This document shows, piece after piece, positions 23,803 through 29,455 of a stretch of DNA of 29,455 bases. The DNA lies in assembly GCA_937916485.1 (NCBI GenBank), contig CALFSV010000039.1, forward strand, positions 1 to 29,455. Reading direction: 5' to 3'. This DNA comes from an uncultured Paracoccaceae bacterium. GTDB lineage: Bacteria; Pseudomonadota; Alphaproteobacteria; Rhodobacterales; Rhodobacteraceae. The position numbers and the translations under genes were made by a program. The notes below the pieces were generated by a model. That model did no database searches, was not told where the DNA came from, and worked only from the letters and a program-made list of their open reading frames with translations. Position 1 is the stretch's first letter. Every line of letters begins with the position of its first letter.

Positions 23803-24690
23803 TCAGCTCCGGGAAGGGCGGTTTATCAACACGATGCCCAACGCCACAAGGCACAGGGCCAGAATCAGCGCCGGACCCACAGCCTCGCCCAGCAAAAGCC
23901 ATCCCAGCCCCACGCCAAAGACCGGGGCCAGGAAACTGAACGAGGCGACACCGCCCGACGGGTAGATAGACAACAGCCACAGCCAGAACACGAACCCCGC
24001 GCTCACCACGATCACGATCTGGAAGGCCAGCCCCCACAGGTGGATCGGTTGCACATCGCGCAACAGGTCCCCGAACAAGGGCGCCAATAACAAAAGAACC
24101 GGCGCCGAAATCGCCACCTGCCACATCAACTGCATTTCCGGACGGGCCAGACGCAGGGGCGAGACTTTGGCCAACAGACCCACGGCAGCCCAGGTCATCG
24201 CCGCCCCCAGGGCTGCCATATCCCCCAAAAGGGACGCCTGCCCATCGCCCCGGTTCAACAAGGCAACGGAAACACCGGCAAGGGCAAAGGCAAGGCCCGC
24301 AACCTTGCGGCGGGTCAACCGCTCGCCCGGGATCAGGACATGGGCCCCCAGCGCCATCCAGACCGGCATGGAATAAAAGATCACGCTGCTGCGCCCCACG
24401 GTCGTCAGATCAAGGGCGACAAACAGGCAGATGAACTCGACCGAAAACCCGATCCCCGCCAAAAGACCCGCAATGCGCACCGGCCGGGGCCCAAGATCCA
24501 GCGGAATGCCCCGCAACCGCATCCACAACAGCACGCAGAGCACCGCCCCCGCCGACCGCAGCCCGGCAAAGAACACCGGTTGCAGGCCACCGGTCGTCAC
24601 CTTGATGACCACCTGGTTAAAGGCCAGCAGAAGGGAAAATCCGGTCAGGGCGATCGCCCCAAATGTATCTATGTGGTCTTTGCGCTGCAT
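23803..24690 (-). CDS. EamA/DMT-family transporter
   Basis: A protein of 295 residues with ten predicted membrane helices in two EamA repeats. The first repeat includes LLLAFNQVVIKVTTGGLQPV and ends with ERLTRRKVAGLAFALAGVSV; the second starts near LLGDMAALGAAMTWAAVGLL and ends with LLLGEAVGPALILALCLVAL, the typical EamA E-x(n) terminus. DMT carriers export metabolites such as amino acids or their analogues; the substrate here is unknown. The start MQRKDHID was chosen because it fits the family; a TTG at 24726 would add 12 residues but has no ribosome-binding site. Upstream, REP-like hairpins occupy the gap to the cyclophilin gene. Confidence 0.88.
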   Translation of the reverse strand: MQRKDHIDTFGAIALTGFSLLLAFNQVVIKVTTGGLQPVFFAGLRSAGAVLCVLLWMRLRGIPLDLGPRPVRIAGLLAGIGFSVEFICLFVALDLTTVGRSSVIFYSMPVWMALGAHVLIPGERLTRRKVAGLAFALAGVSVALLNRGDGQASLLGDMAALGAAMTWAAVGLLAKVSPLRLARPEMQLMWQVAISAPVLLLLAPLFGDLLRDVQPIHLWGLAFQIVIVVSAGFVFWLWLLSIYPSGGVASFSFLAPVFGVGLGWLLLGEAVGPALILALCLVALGIVLINRPSRS

Positions 24691-24742
24691 GCCCGACCGA
24701 CTGACCGGCCCGTCAGGCGAAGTCAATCACCCATCTTCGGAT

Positions 24743-24818
24743 CGCAAATATCCCGGGGGGCGCCGCAGGCGCGGGGCAGAGCCCCTGATCAAACTCAAAA
24801 GGAATGCGCCGTAGGCGC
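24743..24818. repeat. REP-like intergenic element with three mini-hairpins
   Basis: After GCAAATATCCCGGGGGG there are three 5-bp hairpins with 3-base loops: GCGCC-GCA-GGCGC (24760-24772), GGGGC-AGA-GCCCC (24773-24785) and GCGCC-GTA-GGCGC (24806-24818). The first and third are near copies. The AAATA-CCCG core resembles that at 4521-4542. From memory, such units recur in Roseobacter genomes. They fill the gap between the EamA transporter and the cyclophilin gene. Confidence 0.5.
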
Positions 24819-24839
24819 TCTATCGGATACCACCAACGC

Positions 24840-24867
24840 CCCCTCGCGGATCTGTGACCGCGAGGGG
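24840..24867 (-). terminator. Hairpin after the exported cyclophilin
   Basis: CCCCTCGCGG (24840-24849) and CCGCGAGGGG (24858-24867) form a perfect 10-bp stem with an 8-base loop, 11 bp after the stop of the cyclophilin gene. On the minus strand it is followed by GCGTTGGTGG rather than a U-run. Confidence 0.75.
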
Positions 24868-24878
24868 AGATTGTGGTG

Positions 24879-25448
24879 TCAGTCCGTCACGCGGACCGCG
24901 GCCATCATGTCGGGCTGGCCGATCACGGCGCCGTTCTGGCCCTGGCCGCGCTTGATCGCGTCCAGCACCTCGAGACCCGAGGTGACTTCGCCCACGACCG
25001 TGTACTGGCCGTTCAGGAACGACCCTTCGGCGAACATGATAAAGAACTGGCTATTGGCCGAGTTCGGGTCTTGTGACCGGGCCATGCCGACGACGCCGCG
25101 GGCAAAATTGATGTCGGAAAACTCGGCAGGAAGGTCCGGGCGGGCAGACCCGCCCATGCCCGCACGCCGCATGTCATCGCCCATGCGACCGAATTCGACA
25201 TCGCCCGTCTGGGCCATGAAACCTTCGATCACCCGGTGGAACACCACCCCGTCATAGGCGCCTTCCGCGGCCAGCACCGTGATCTGGGCGACATGGGCCG
25301 GGGCCACATCCTCGAACAGGTCGATGACGATGGTCCCGTTGGCCTCGCCCTGGACATCGATCTCGATCCCCGTGGCCGCGACAGGACCGGCCGCCAGGAT
25401 CGCCAAAAGTGCCAGGCTATGCATCGGACTACGCTTCGCCCTACGCAT
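24879..25448 (-). CDS. Exported cyclophilin-type peptidyl-prolyl isomerase
   Basis: A protein of 189 residues. A signal peptide is visible: positive MRRAKRSPMHS, hydrophobic LALLAILAAGPVA and a likely cleavage near ATG. The cyclophilin domain carries GVVFHRVIEGFMAQTGD, with the catalytic arginine in FHRVI, then MARSQDPNSANSQFFIMF and LNGQYTVVGEVTSG. It catalyses cis-trans isomerisation of prolyl bonds in the periplasm. The start overlaps the end of the upstream cyclophilin gene by 8 bp (ATGCGTAG), so translation is coupled. An internal ATG at MHSLALL would remove the charged end of the signal and is less likely. Confidence 0.93.
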   Translation of the reverse strand: MRRAKRSPMHSLALLAILAAGPVAATGIEIDVQGEANGTIVIDLFEDVAPAHVAQITVLAAEGAYDGVVFHRVIEGFMAQTGDVEFGRMGDDMRRAGMGGSARPDLPAEFSDINFARGVVGMARSQDPNSANSQFFIMFAEGSFLNGQYTVVGEVTSGLEVLDAIKRGQGQNGAVIGQPDMMAAVRVTD

Positions 25449-25947
25449 CGGCGGCCACCTTGACGCTGATCATCCGGTCGGGAGAGGCCGGTGGCTCGCC
25501 CTTGGTGATGGCGTCGACATGCTCCATCCCAGAAATGACCCGCCCGTAAACGGTGTACTGGCCATTGAGGAAATGGTTGTCCTTGAAGTTGATGAAGAAT
25601 TGCGAGTTGGCCGAATTCGGGCTCGAGGACCGGGCAGCACCCAGAGTGCCCCGGTCATGCGGCAACTTGGAAAACTCGGCCGGAAGATCGGGCAGGTCCG
25701 ATCCGCCTGTGCCGGCGCGGCGAAGGTTGAAGTCCTTTTCCATGTTGCCATTGGCCACATCGCCGGTCTGGGCCATGAAGCCGTCGATCACCCGGTGAAA
25801 GCAGACGTTGTCATAGGCGCCGGCGCGGGCCAGCTCTTTCATGCGTGCGGTGTGCAATGGGGCCACGTCGGCCAGCAGTTCGATGACGACGTCGCCGCCT
25901 GCCAGCGTCATGACGATTGTGTTCTCGGGGTCTTTGATCTCGGCCAT
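25441..25947 (-). CDS. ppiB: Cytoplasmic cyclophilin-type peptidyl-prolyl isomerase
   Basis: A protein of 168 residues without a signal peptide. It begins MAEIKDPENTIVMTLAGGDV and carries the cyclophilin signatures VCFHRVIDGFMAQTGDVANG, ARSSSPNSANSQFFINF and FLNGQYTVYGRVISGM. Prolyl isomerase in the cytoplasm is inferred. The start follows AAGGAGC; the open frame reaches to 26379, but the earlier part is antisense to pgk and has no support. It is divergent from pgk, with 127 bp between the starts, and is coupled to the exported cyclophilin downstream. Confidence 0.94.
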   Translation of the reverse strand: MAEIKDPENTIVMTLAGGDVVIELLADVAPLHTARMKELARAGAYDNVCFHRVIDGFMAQTGDVANGNMEKDFNLRRAGTGGSDLPDLPAEFSKLPHDRGTLGAARSSSPNSANSQFFINFKDNHFLNGQYTVYGRVISGMEHVDAITKGEPPASPDRMISVKVAADA

Positions 25948-26074
25948 CTGGCGCTCCTTGGTGCAAGTTTCGGCGCAACTTAGGCGCAGGGGGCCAGAAT
26001 GCCAAGCAGCGGAGGTTGACCTGAGCCGCCCTTGAGGCCACGAAGTGGTGAGATCGCAAACCAAGGAAGTACCG

Positions 26075-27250
26075 ATGACCTGGAAGACCCTCGACGACAT
26101 GGATCTGGACGGCAAGCGGGTATTGGTGAGGGTGGACATCAATGTCCCCGTCGAAGACGGGCGTGTCACCGACGCCACCCGCATCGAACGCATTGTCCCC
26201 ACGGTCAAGGATATCCTGGCCAAGGGCGGCAAGCCGATCCTGATGGCCCACTTTGGCCGCCCCAAGGGACAGGTTGTCCCCGAGATGAGCCTGGCCGTCA
26301 CCCTGCCCGCCCTTGAGGCTGCTCTGGGCCAGCCGGTCCGCTTTGCCGATGGCAAATATGCCGATGCTGTCGCCGCCATGGCCCCCGGCGAGATCCTGCT
26401 GATCGAGAACCTGCGTTTCGCGCCGGGCGAGGAAAAGAACGATCCCGCCTTTGCCGCCCGCCTTGCCTCGCTGGGCGATGTCTATTGCAACGACGCCTTC
26501 TCGGCCGCCCACCGCGCCCATGCCTCGACCGAGGCGCTGGCCCGCCTGCTGCCCGCCTGTGCCGGTCGCCTGATGGCGGAAGAGTTGGGGGCCCTGGAAA
26601 AGGCCCTTGGCGCACCCGAGCGCCCTGTGGTGGCAGTGGTCGGAGGGGCCAAGGTGTCGACCAAGCTGGACCTGTTGGCCAACCTCGTGACCAAGGTCGA
26701 TACGCTGGTGATCGGCGGCGGTATGGCCAACACGTTTCTGGCCGCCCAAGGGATCGATGTGGGCAAGTCGCTGTGCGAGCATGATCTGGCCGACACCGCC
26801 CGCGACATCCTGGCAAAGGCCGAGGCCGCAGGCTGCACCATCCTGCTGCCCACCGATGTCGTGGTCGCCCGCGAATTCAAGGCAGGCGCCGACAATGAGG
26901 TCGTGCCCGCGGACGCCTGCCCGGCCGATGCCATGATCTTGGACGCCGGTCCCGACAGCGTCGCCCGCATCGCCACCGCCCTAGGTGCCGCCAAGACACT
27001 TGTCTGGAACGGCCCGCTCGGTGCCTTTGAAATCGCTCCCTTCGACGCTGCCACAGTTGCCGCCGCGAAAGAGGCCGCCCGGCTGACGCAGGCCGGACAG
27101 CTCATCTCGGTTGCCGGTGGCGGGGATACGGTGGCCGCGCTGAACCAAGCCGGAGTGGCGGACGACTTTTCCTATGTTTCCACCGCAGGCGGTGCCTTCC
27201 TGGAATGGATGGAGGGCAAGGTCCTGCCCGGTGTCGCTGCCCTCGGCTAG
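26075..27250 (+). CDS. pgk: Phosphoglycerate kinase
   Basis: A protein of 391 residues. The N-terminal domain has [20 protein letters not shown], the substrate-binding RIERIVPT and the HFGRPKG loop. The middle has [20 protein letters not shown], then [16 protein letters not shown], and [17 protein letters not shown] marks the nucleotide domain. The C-terminal [13 protein letters not shown] completes the family. It interconverts 1,3-bisphosphoglycerate and 3-phosphoglycerate and makes ATP in glycolysis. The start at [10 protein letters not shown] is preceded by AAGGAAG; upstream codons from 26045 overlap no motif. fba follows 101 bp downstream in the same direction. Confidence 0.98.
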   Translation: MTWKTLDDMDLDGKRVLVRVDINVPVEDGRVTDATRIERIVPTVKDILAKGGKPILMAHFGRPKGQVVPEMSLAVTLPALEAALGQPVRFADGKYADAVAAMAPGEILLIENLRFAPGEEKNDPAFAARLASLGDVYCNDAFSAAHRAHASTEALARLLPACAGRLMAEELGALEKALGAPERPVVAVVGGAKVSTKLDLLANLVTKVDTLVIGGGMANTFLAAQGIDVGKSLCEHDLADTARDILAKAEAAGCTILLPTDVVVAREFKAGADNEVVPADACPADAMILDAGPDSVARIATALGAAKTLVWNGPLGAFEIAPFDAATVAAAKEAARLTQAGQLISVAGGGDTVAALNQAGVADDFSYVSTAGGAFLEWMEGKVLPGVAALG

Positions 27251-27267
27251 CCCCAAAAAATAGCAAA

Positions 27268-27297
27268 GGCGGTTGCGCTAACAGAATTGCAACCGCC
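27268..27297. promoter_or_regulatory. Hairpin and candidate LacI-type operator between pgk and fba
   Basis: GGCGGTTGC (27268-27276) and GCAACCGCC (27289-27297) form a perfect 9-bp stem with a 12-base loop. The overlapping CGGTTGCGCTAACA (27270-27283) matches TGTTAGCGCTAACA at 11 of 14 positions, with the right half intact. On the minus strand the stem is followed by TTTGCTATTTTTTGGGG, the U-run expected of a terminator, although no minus-strand gene ends here. On the plus strand it is followed by C-rich sequence. Confidence 0.45.
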
Positions 27298-27351
27298 CCC
27301 CGGCCCGTCCTATTCCCTGCGCAACATGCACTTTTGCAAGGGAAGCCCACG

Positions 27352-28281
27352 ATGAAGACGACCAGAGCCGTCCAGAAGATACTGAGCAACTACGAGGGTG
27401 AAAACCCGGGTGTTAAGGGCAATCTGGCCCGTATCCTGATGGAAGGCAAACTGGGCGGCACGGGCAAGCTGATCATCCTGCCCGTCGATCAAGGGTTCGA
27501 ACACGGACCAGCCCGGTCCTTTGCACCGAACCCGTCAGGCTACGACCCCCATTACCACTACCAGCTTGCCATCGACGCGGGCCTCAGCGCCTACGCAGCC
27601 CCCCTTGGGCCGCTCGAGGCTGGTGCCGATACGTTCGCAGGCCAGATCCCTACGATCCTCAAGGTCAATTCGGCCAACTCGCTGATGTCGGACACGGCTG
27701 GCAAGAACCAAGCCCTGACCGCCAGCGTCGACGATGCCCTGCGGTTTGGCTGTGCGGCGATCGGCTTTACGATCTATCCTGGTTCCGACATGGCCATCGA
27801 CATGATGGAAGAGATCAAGGAGATGCGCCGCGAGGCGGCCTCCAAGGGGATTGCCACCGTGATCTGGTCCTACCCGCGCGGCGAAGGTGTGACCAAGGAC
27901 GGCGAAACCGCCATCGATGTGGCGGCCTATGCCGCCCATATGGCAGCCCTGCTGGGGGCCCATATCATCAAGATCAAGCTGGGCACCGACCACCTGATGC
28001 TGCCCGAGGCCAAGAAGGTCTACGAGGCGCAGGGCATTGACATTTCGACCCAGGCAGCACGCGTCCGCCACTGCGTGCAATCCGTGTTCGACGGTCGCCG
28101 CATCATCGTGTTCTCGGGCGGGGCGGCCAAAGGGGCCGACGCGGTCTATGACGACGCCCGCGCGATCCGCGACGGTGGCGGCAACGGGTCGATCATCGGG
28201 CGCAACTCGTTCCAGCGGTCGCGGTCCGACGCCCTCGATATGCTGGGCAAGCTCGTCGACATCTACAAGGGCAAGGCCTGA
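27352..28281 (+). CDS. fbaB: Class I fructose-bisphosphate aldolase (DhnA/FbaB type)
   Basis: A protein of 309 residues of the DhnA/FbaB family, which cleaves or forms fructose 1,6-bisphosphate through a lysine Schiff base. It opens MKTTRAVQKILSNYEGENPG and carries LIILPVDQGFEHGPARSFAP near residue 45, AIGFTIYPGSDMAIDMMEEI, a probable catalytic lysine in AHIIKIKLGTDHLM (about residue 210), and RIIVFSGGAAKGADAVYDDA with the phosphate-binding glycine loop. No metal-binding class II motif is present. The start has AAGGGAAG upstream. Together with pgk it forms a glycolysis/gluconeogenesis pair. The CceR-like sequence before it suggests joint control with edd. Confidence 0.95.
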   Translation: MKTTRAVQKILSNYEGENPGVKGNLARILMEGKLGGTGKLIILPVDQGFEHGPARSFAPNPSGYDPHYHYQLAIDAGLSAYAAPLGPLEAGADTFAGQIPTILKVNSANSLMSDTAGKNQALTASVDDALRFGCAAIGFTIYPGSDMAIDMMEEIKEMRREAASKGIATVIWSYPRGEGVTKDGETAIDVAAYAAHMAALLGAHIIKIKLGTDHLMLPEAKKVYEAQGIDISTQAARVRHCVQSVFDGRRIIVFSGGAAKGADAVYDDARAIRDGGGNGSIIGRNSFQRSRSDALDMLGKLVDIYKGKA

Positions 28282-28292
28282 CGCCGCGCCAT

Positions 28293-28320
28293 CGGGCCAG
28301 CCCCTGACAGGGCTTGCCCG
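28293..28320 (+). terminator. Hairpin after fba
   Basis: CGGGCCAGCCC (28293-28303) and GGGCTTGCCCG (28310-28320) pair over 11 positions with one mismatch and a 6-base loop, beginning 11 bp after the fba stop. AACCGATGCC follows, so no U-run is present. Confidence 0.65.
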
Positions 28321-28373
28321 AACCGATGCCGTCTTACATGCTGCACGCGTTCTGGAGCGGGCGAGGCATGACC

Positions 28374-29012
28374 ATGAGGCACCATATCACACCCAGACCG
28401 GCCGCCCTGCTTTGTCTCAGCAGCGCGGCCGTTTTGCTACTGGCCTCCTGCGAAGGCGCGACCGACACCACCGACGACACGCTCCCGGAGCTGGAATTTG
28501 TCGCGTTGGTTGGCGAACCCGAACGTCCCCTGCCCATCATCGGCGCGATCCCCGCCACCTATGACGGCGTTCCGGTCCTGTGGCAGACGCTGGATTTCTC
28601 ACTTGGCGCGATAGACCCTTCTGCCAACCTGTCGCGATATGATGGCACGGTTAGCCTGTATCTGGGCGGCCATCTGCCCGGACAGGACTTTCGCGAGAAC
28701 TACGGTCGATTGCGCATTGAGGCAGAACTGCCCGCAGGCCCCGTCCCCGGTCCGGCCAAGGTGATCGAGATCGCCGTTATCGATGTGCCGGGCTACGACG
28801 CGCCGCGCTACGTCGGCGGGGCGGACGCAAAGCTTGAGATGACGGCGATCTCGCCACCGACCGACGAGTTCAGCGTGTTTGGCCAGATCTCGGGCAACTT
28901 TTCAGCCACCCTATGCCGGGCCGAAAGCCAGACAGCGACGCCTGACCGTGCCGACTGCAAGACCATCGAGGGGACCTTTGAAACCGAGGCCTCGTTCGAG
29001 AGTTTACGTTAA
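28374..29012 (+). CDS. Hypothetical lipoprotein
   Basis: A protein of 212 residues with a lipoprotein signal: MRHHITPRPAALLCLSSAAV followed by LLLASCEG, with lipobox LASC and C25 or so acylated. The mature part starts with an acidic spacer (GATDTTDDTLPELE) and continues as a beta-rich domain containing TLDFSLGAIDPSANLSRYDG and two cysteines near the end (TLCRAES, ADCKTIEG) that may form a disulfide. No family is recognised. I chose the ATG at 28374, 7 bp after GAGG, over one at 28368, whose spacing is too short. It lies between fba and an ftsB-like gene; function is unknown. Confidence 0.75.
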   Translation: MRHHITPRPAALLCLSSAAVLLLASCEGATDTTDDTLPELEFVALVGEPERPLPIIGAIPATYDGVPVLWQTLDFSLGAIDPSANLSRYDGTVSLYLGGHLPGQDFRENYGRLRIEAELPAGPVPGPAKVIEIAVIDVPGYDAPRYVGGADAKLEMTAISPPTDEFSVFGQISGNFSATLCRAESQTATPDRADCKTIEGTFETEASFESLR

Positions 29013-29026
29013 ATTAGCACTTTCGG

Positions 29027-29056
29027 GATTCACAAACCGAATCAGATGTGCGATTC
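29027..29056. promoter_or_regulatory. Cluster of three GANTC sites before ftsB
   Basis: GATTC (29027-29031), GAATC (29039-29043) and GATTC (29052-29056) lie within 30 bp, 44-73 bp before the ftsB ATG. GANTC is the CcrM methylation site, used with GcrA to time promoters of cell-cycle genes in Caulobacter. A regulatory role here is inference; a promoter itself could not be identified. Confidence 0.55.
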
Positions 29057-29099
29057 TGCTTCAAACCGCCCGATTAGAGGCGATCCATGAGGCAGACCC

Positions 29100-29399
29100 A
29101 TGACCCGACGCAGTCGCCCAGCCCTTGGCTCCGTGCTTTTTCTTGTCACGATGCTATTGCTGGCGCTCTATTTCACCTTTGCGGCCCTTCAGGGCAATTA
29201 CGGCGTATTCCGCCGCGCCGAGGTTGAGGGCGAGGCCCGGCAATTGCGACAAGAGCTTGCCACGCTGATAGCTCAGGTTGACCGGATGGAAAACCTGACA
29301 CGGCGGTTGTCGGACGACTACCTTGACCTCGATCTGCTGGACGAACAGGCCCGCGACGTGCTGGGCATGATCCGCACCGACGAGATCGTTATCCGCTAG
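29100..29399 (+). CDS. ftsB: FtsB/DivIC-like septum formation initiator
   Basis: A protein of 99 residues. A short cytoplasmic end (MTRRSRPALG) is followed by one membrane helix, SVLFLVTMLLLALYFTFAAL, the QGNYGVFRR motif typical of FtsB-like proteins, a periplasmic coiled coil (EVEGEARQLRQELATLIAQV) and a C-terminal LDEQARDVLGMIRTDEIVI, where many family members have an ARxxLGMxxxxE signature. It would link FtsL and FtsQ in the divisome at mid-cell. The ATG is preceded by GAGG. In Rhodobacteraceae I recall pyruvate dehydrogenase genes usually following this gene; the window ends 56 bp after the stop, too soon to see. Confidence 0.88.
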   Translation: MTRRSRPALGSVLFLVTMLLLALYFTFAALQGNYGVFRRAEVEGEARQLRQELATLIAQVDRMENLTRRLSDDYLDLDLLDEQARDVLGMIRTDEIVIR

Positions 29400-29455
29400 C
29401 CCCTGCTGCCAGCCCCGGATGCAGACCGGCCATGCACCCTGCGAAGGGCGCAGCG

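Noticed and set aside
25965..25981. AAGTT-n7-AACTT inverted repeat between ppiB and pgk
   Set aside because: Five-base arms are common by chance, and there is no second copy or match to a known operator.

Overview
The window looks like chromosomal DNA from a marine-type alphaproteobacterium, most likely family Rhodobacteraceae (Roseobacter group). This is inferred from the high G+C, the Entner-Doudoroff pair edd-eda, DUF2852 and DUF6778-type proteins, a TRAP transporter with enlarged permeases, PhoX, bacterial Bpt, and a cyclophilin-pgk-fba-ftsB order. No phage, insertion sequence, CRISPR array, tRNA or rRNA was seen.

Layout: (1) 14-2439, minus strand: an envelope lipoprotein, an RlmI-like rRNA methyltransferase and a PIN-domain protein. 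(2) 2631-5223, plus strand: a perfect LacI-type operator, then edd and eda. (3) 5244-8310, minus strand: glnE and a small overlapping conserved-looking ORF. (4) 8437-11366, plus strand: a YbaK-type deacylase, a DUF2852 membrane protein behind paired inverted repeats, an RDD membrane protein, bpt and a VOC protein. (5) 11392-15887, minus strand: a complete TRAP operon (binding protein, small and large permease) similar to alpha-keto acid systems. (6) 16295-18196, minus strand: a phoX alkaline phosphatase gene broken by two in-frame stop codons. (7) 18494-22303, plus strand: an acetolactate synthase operon with a leader peptide and attenuator, and a membrane glycosyltransferase gene between the two subunit genes. 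(8) 22395-24690: a nucleoside hydrolase, a GNAT acetyltransferase and a convergent EamA transporter. (9) 24879-29399: two overlapping cyclophilin genes, pgk, class I fba, a lipoprotein and an ftsB-like gene.

Most of the window is housekeeping metabolism. Central carbon flow is represented at both ends: Entner-Doudoroff genes at 2.7-5.2 kb and lower glycolysis/gluconeogenesis genes at 26-28 kb, with related LacI-type operator sequences near edd and, more degenerate, before fba. Nitrogen control (glnE), branched-chain amino acid synthesis (ilvB/ilvN, by attenuation) and organic-acid uptake (TRAP) complete the picture.

The most unusual item is phoX. The whole family-length frame is intact except for a TAA at codon 113 and a TGA at codon 252, the latter exactly where PhoX proteins carry a conserved cysteine. 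Recent decay or sequence error is the simplest reading, but selenocysteine recoding at the TGA deserves a check. Other points of interest are a cluster of three GANTC (CcrM) sites before ftsB, the ilv attenuator, a strong unexplained dyad between phoX and ilv, and REP-like intergenic hairpins.
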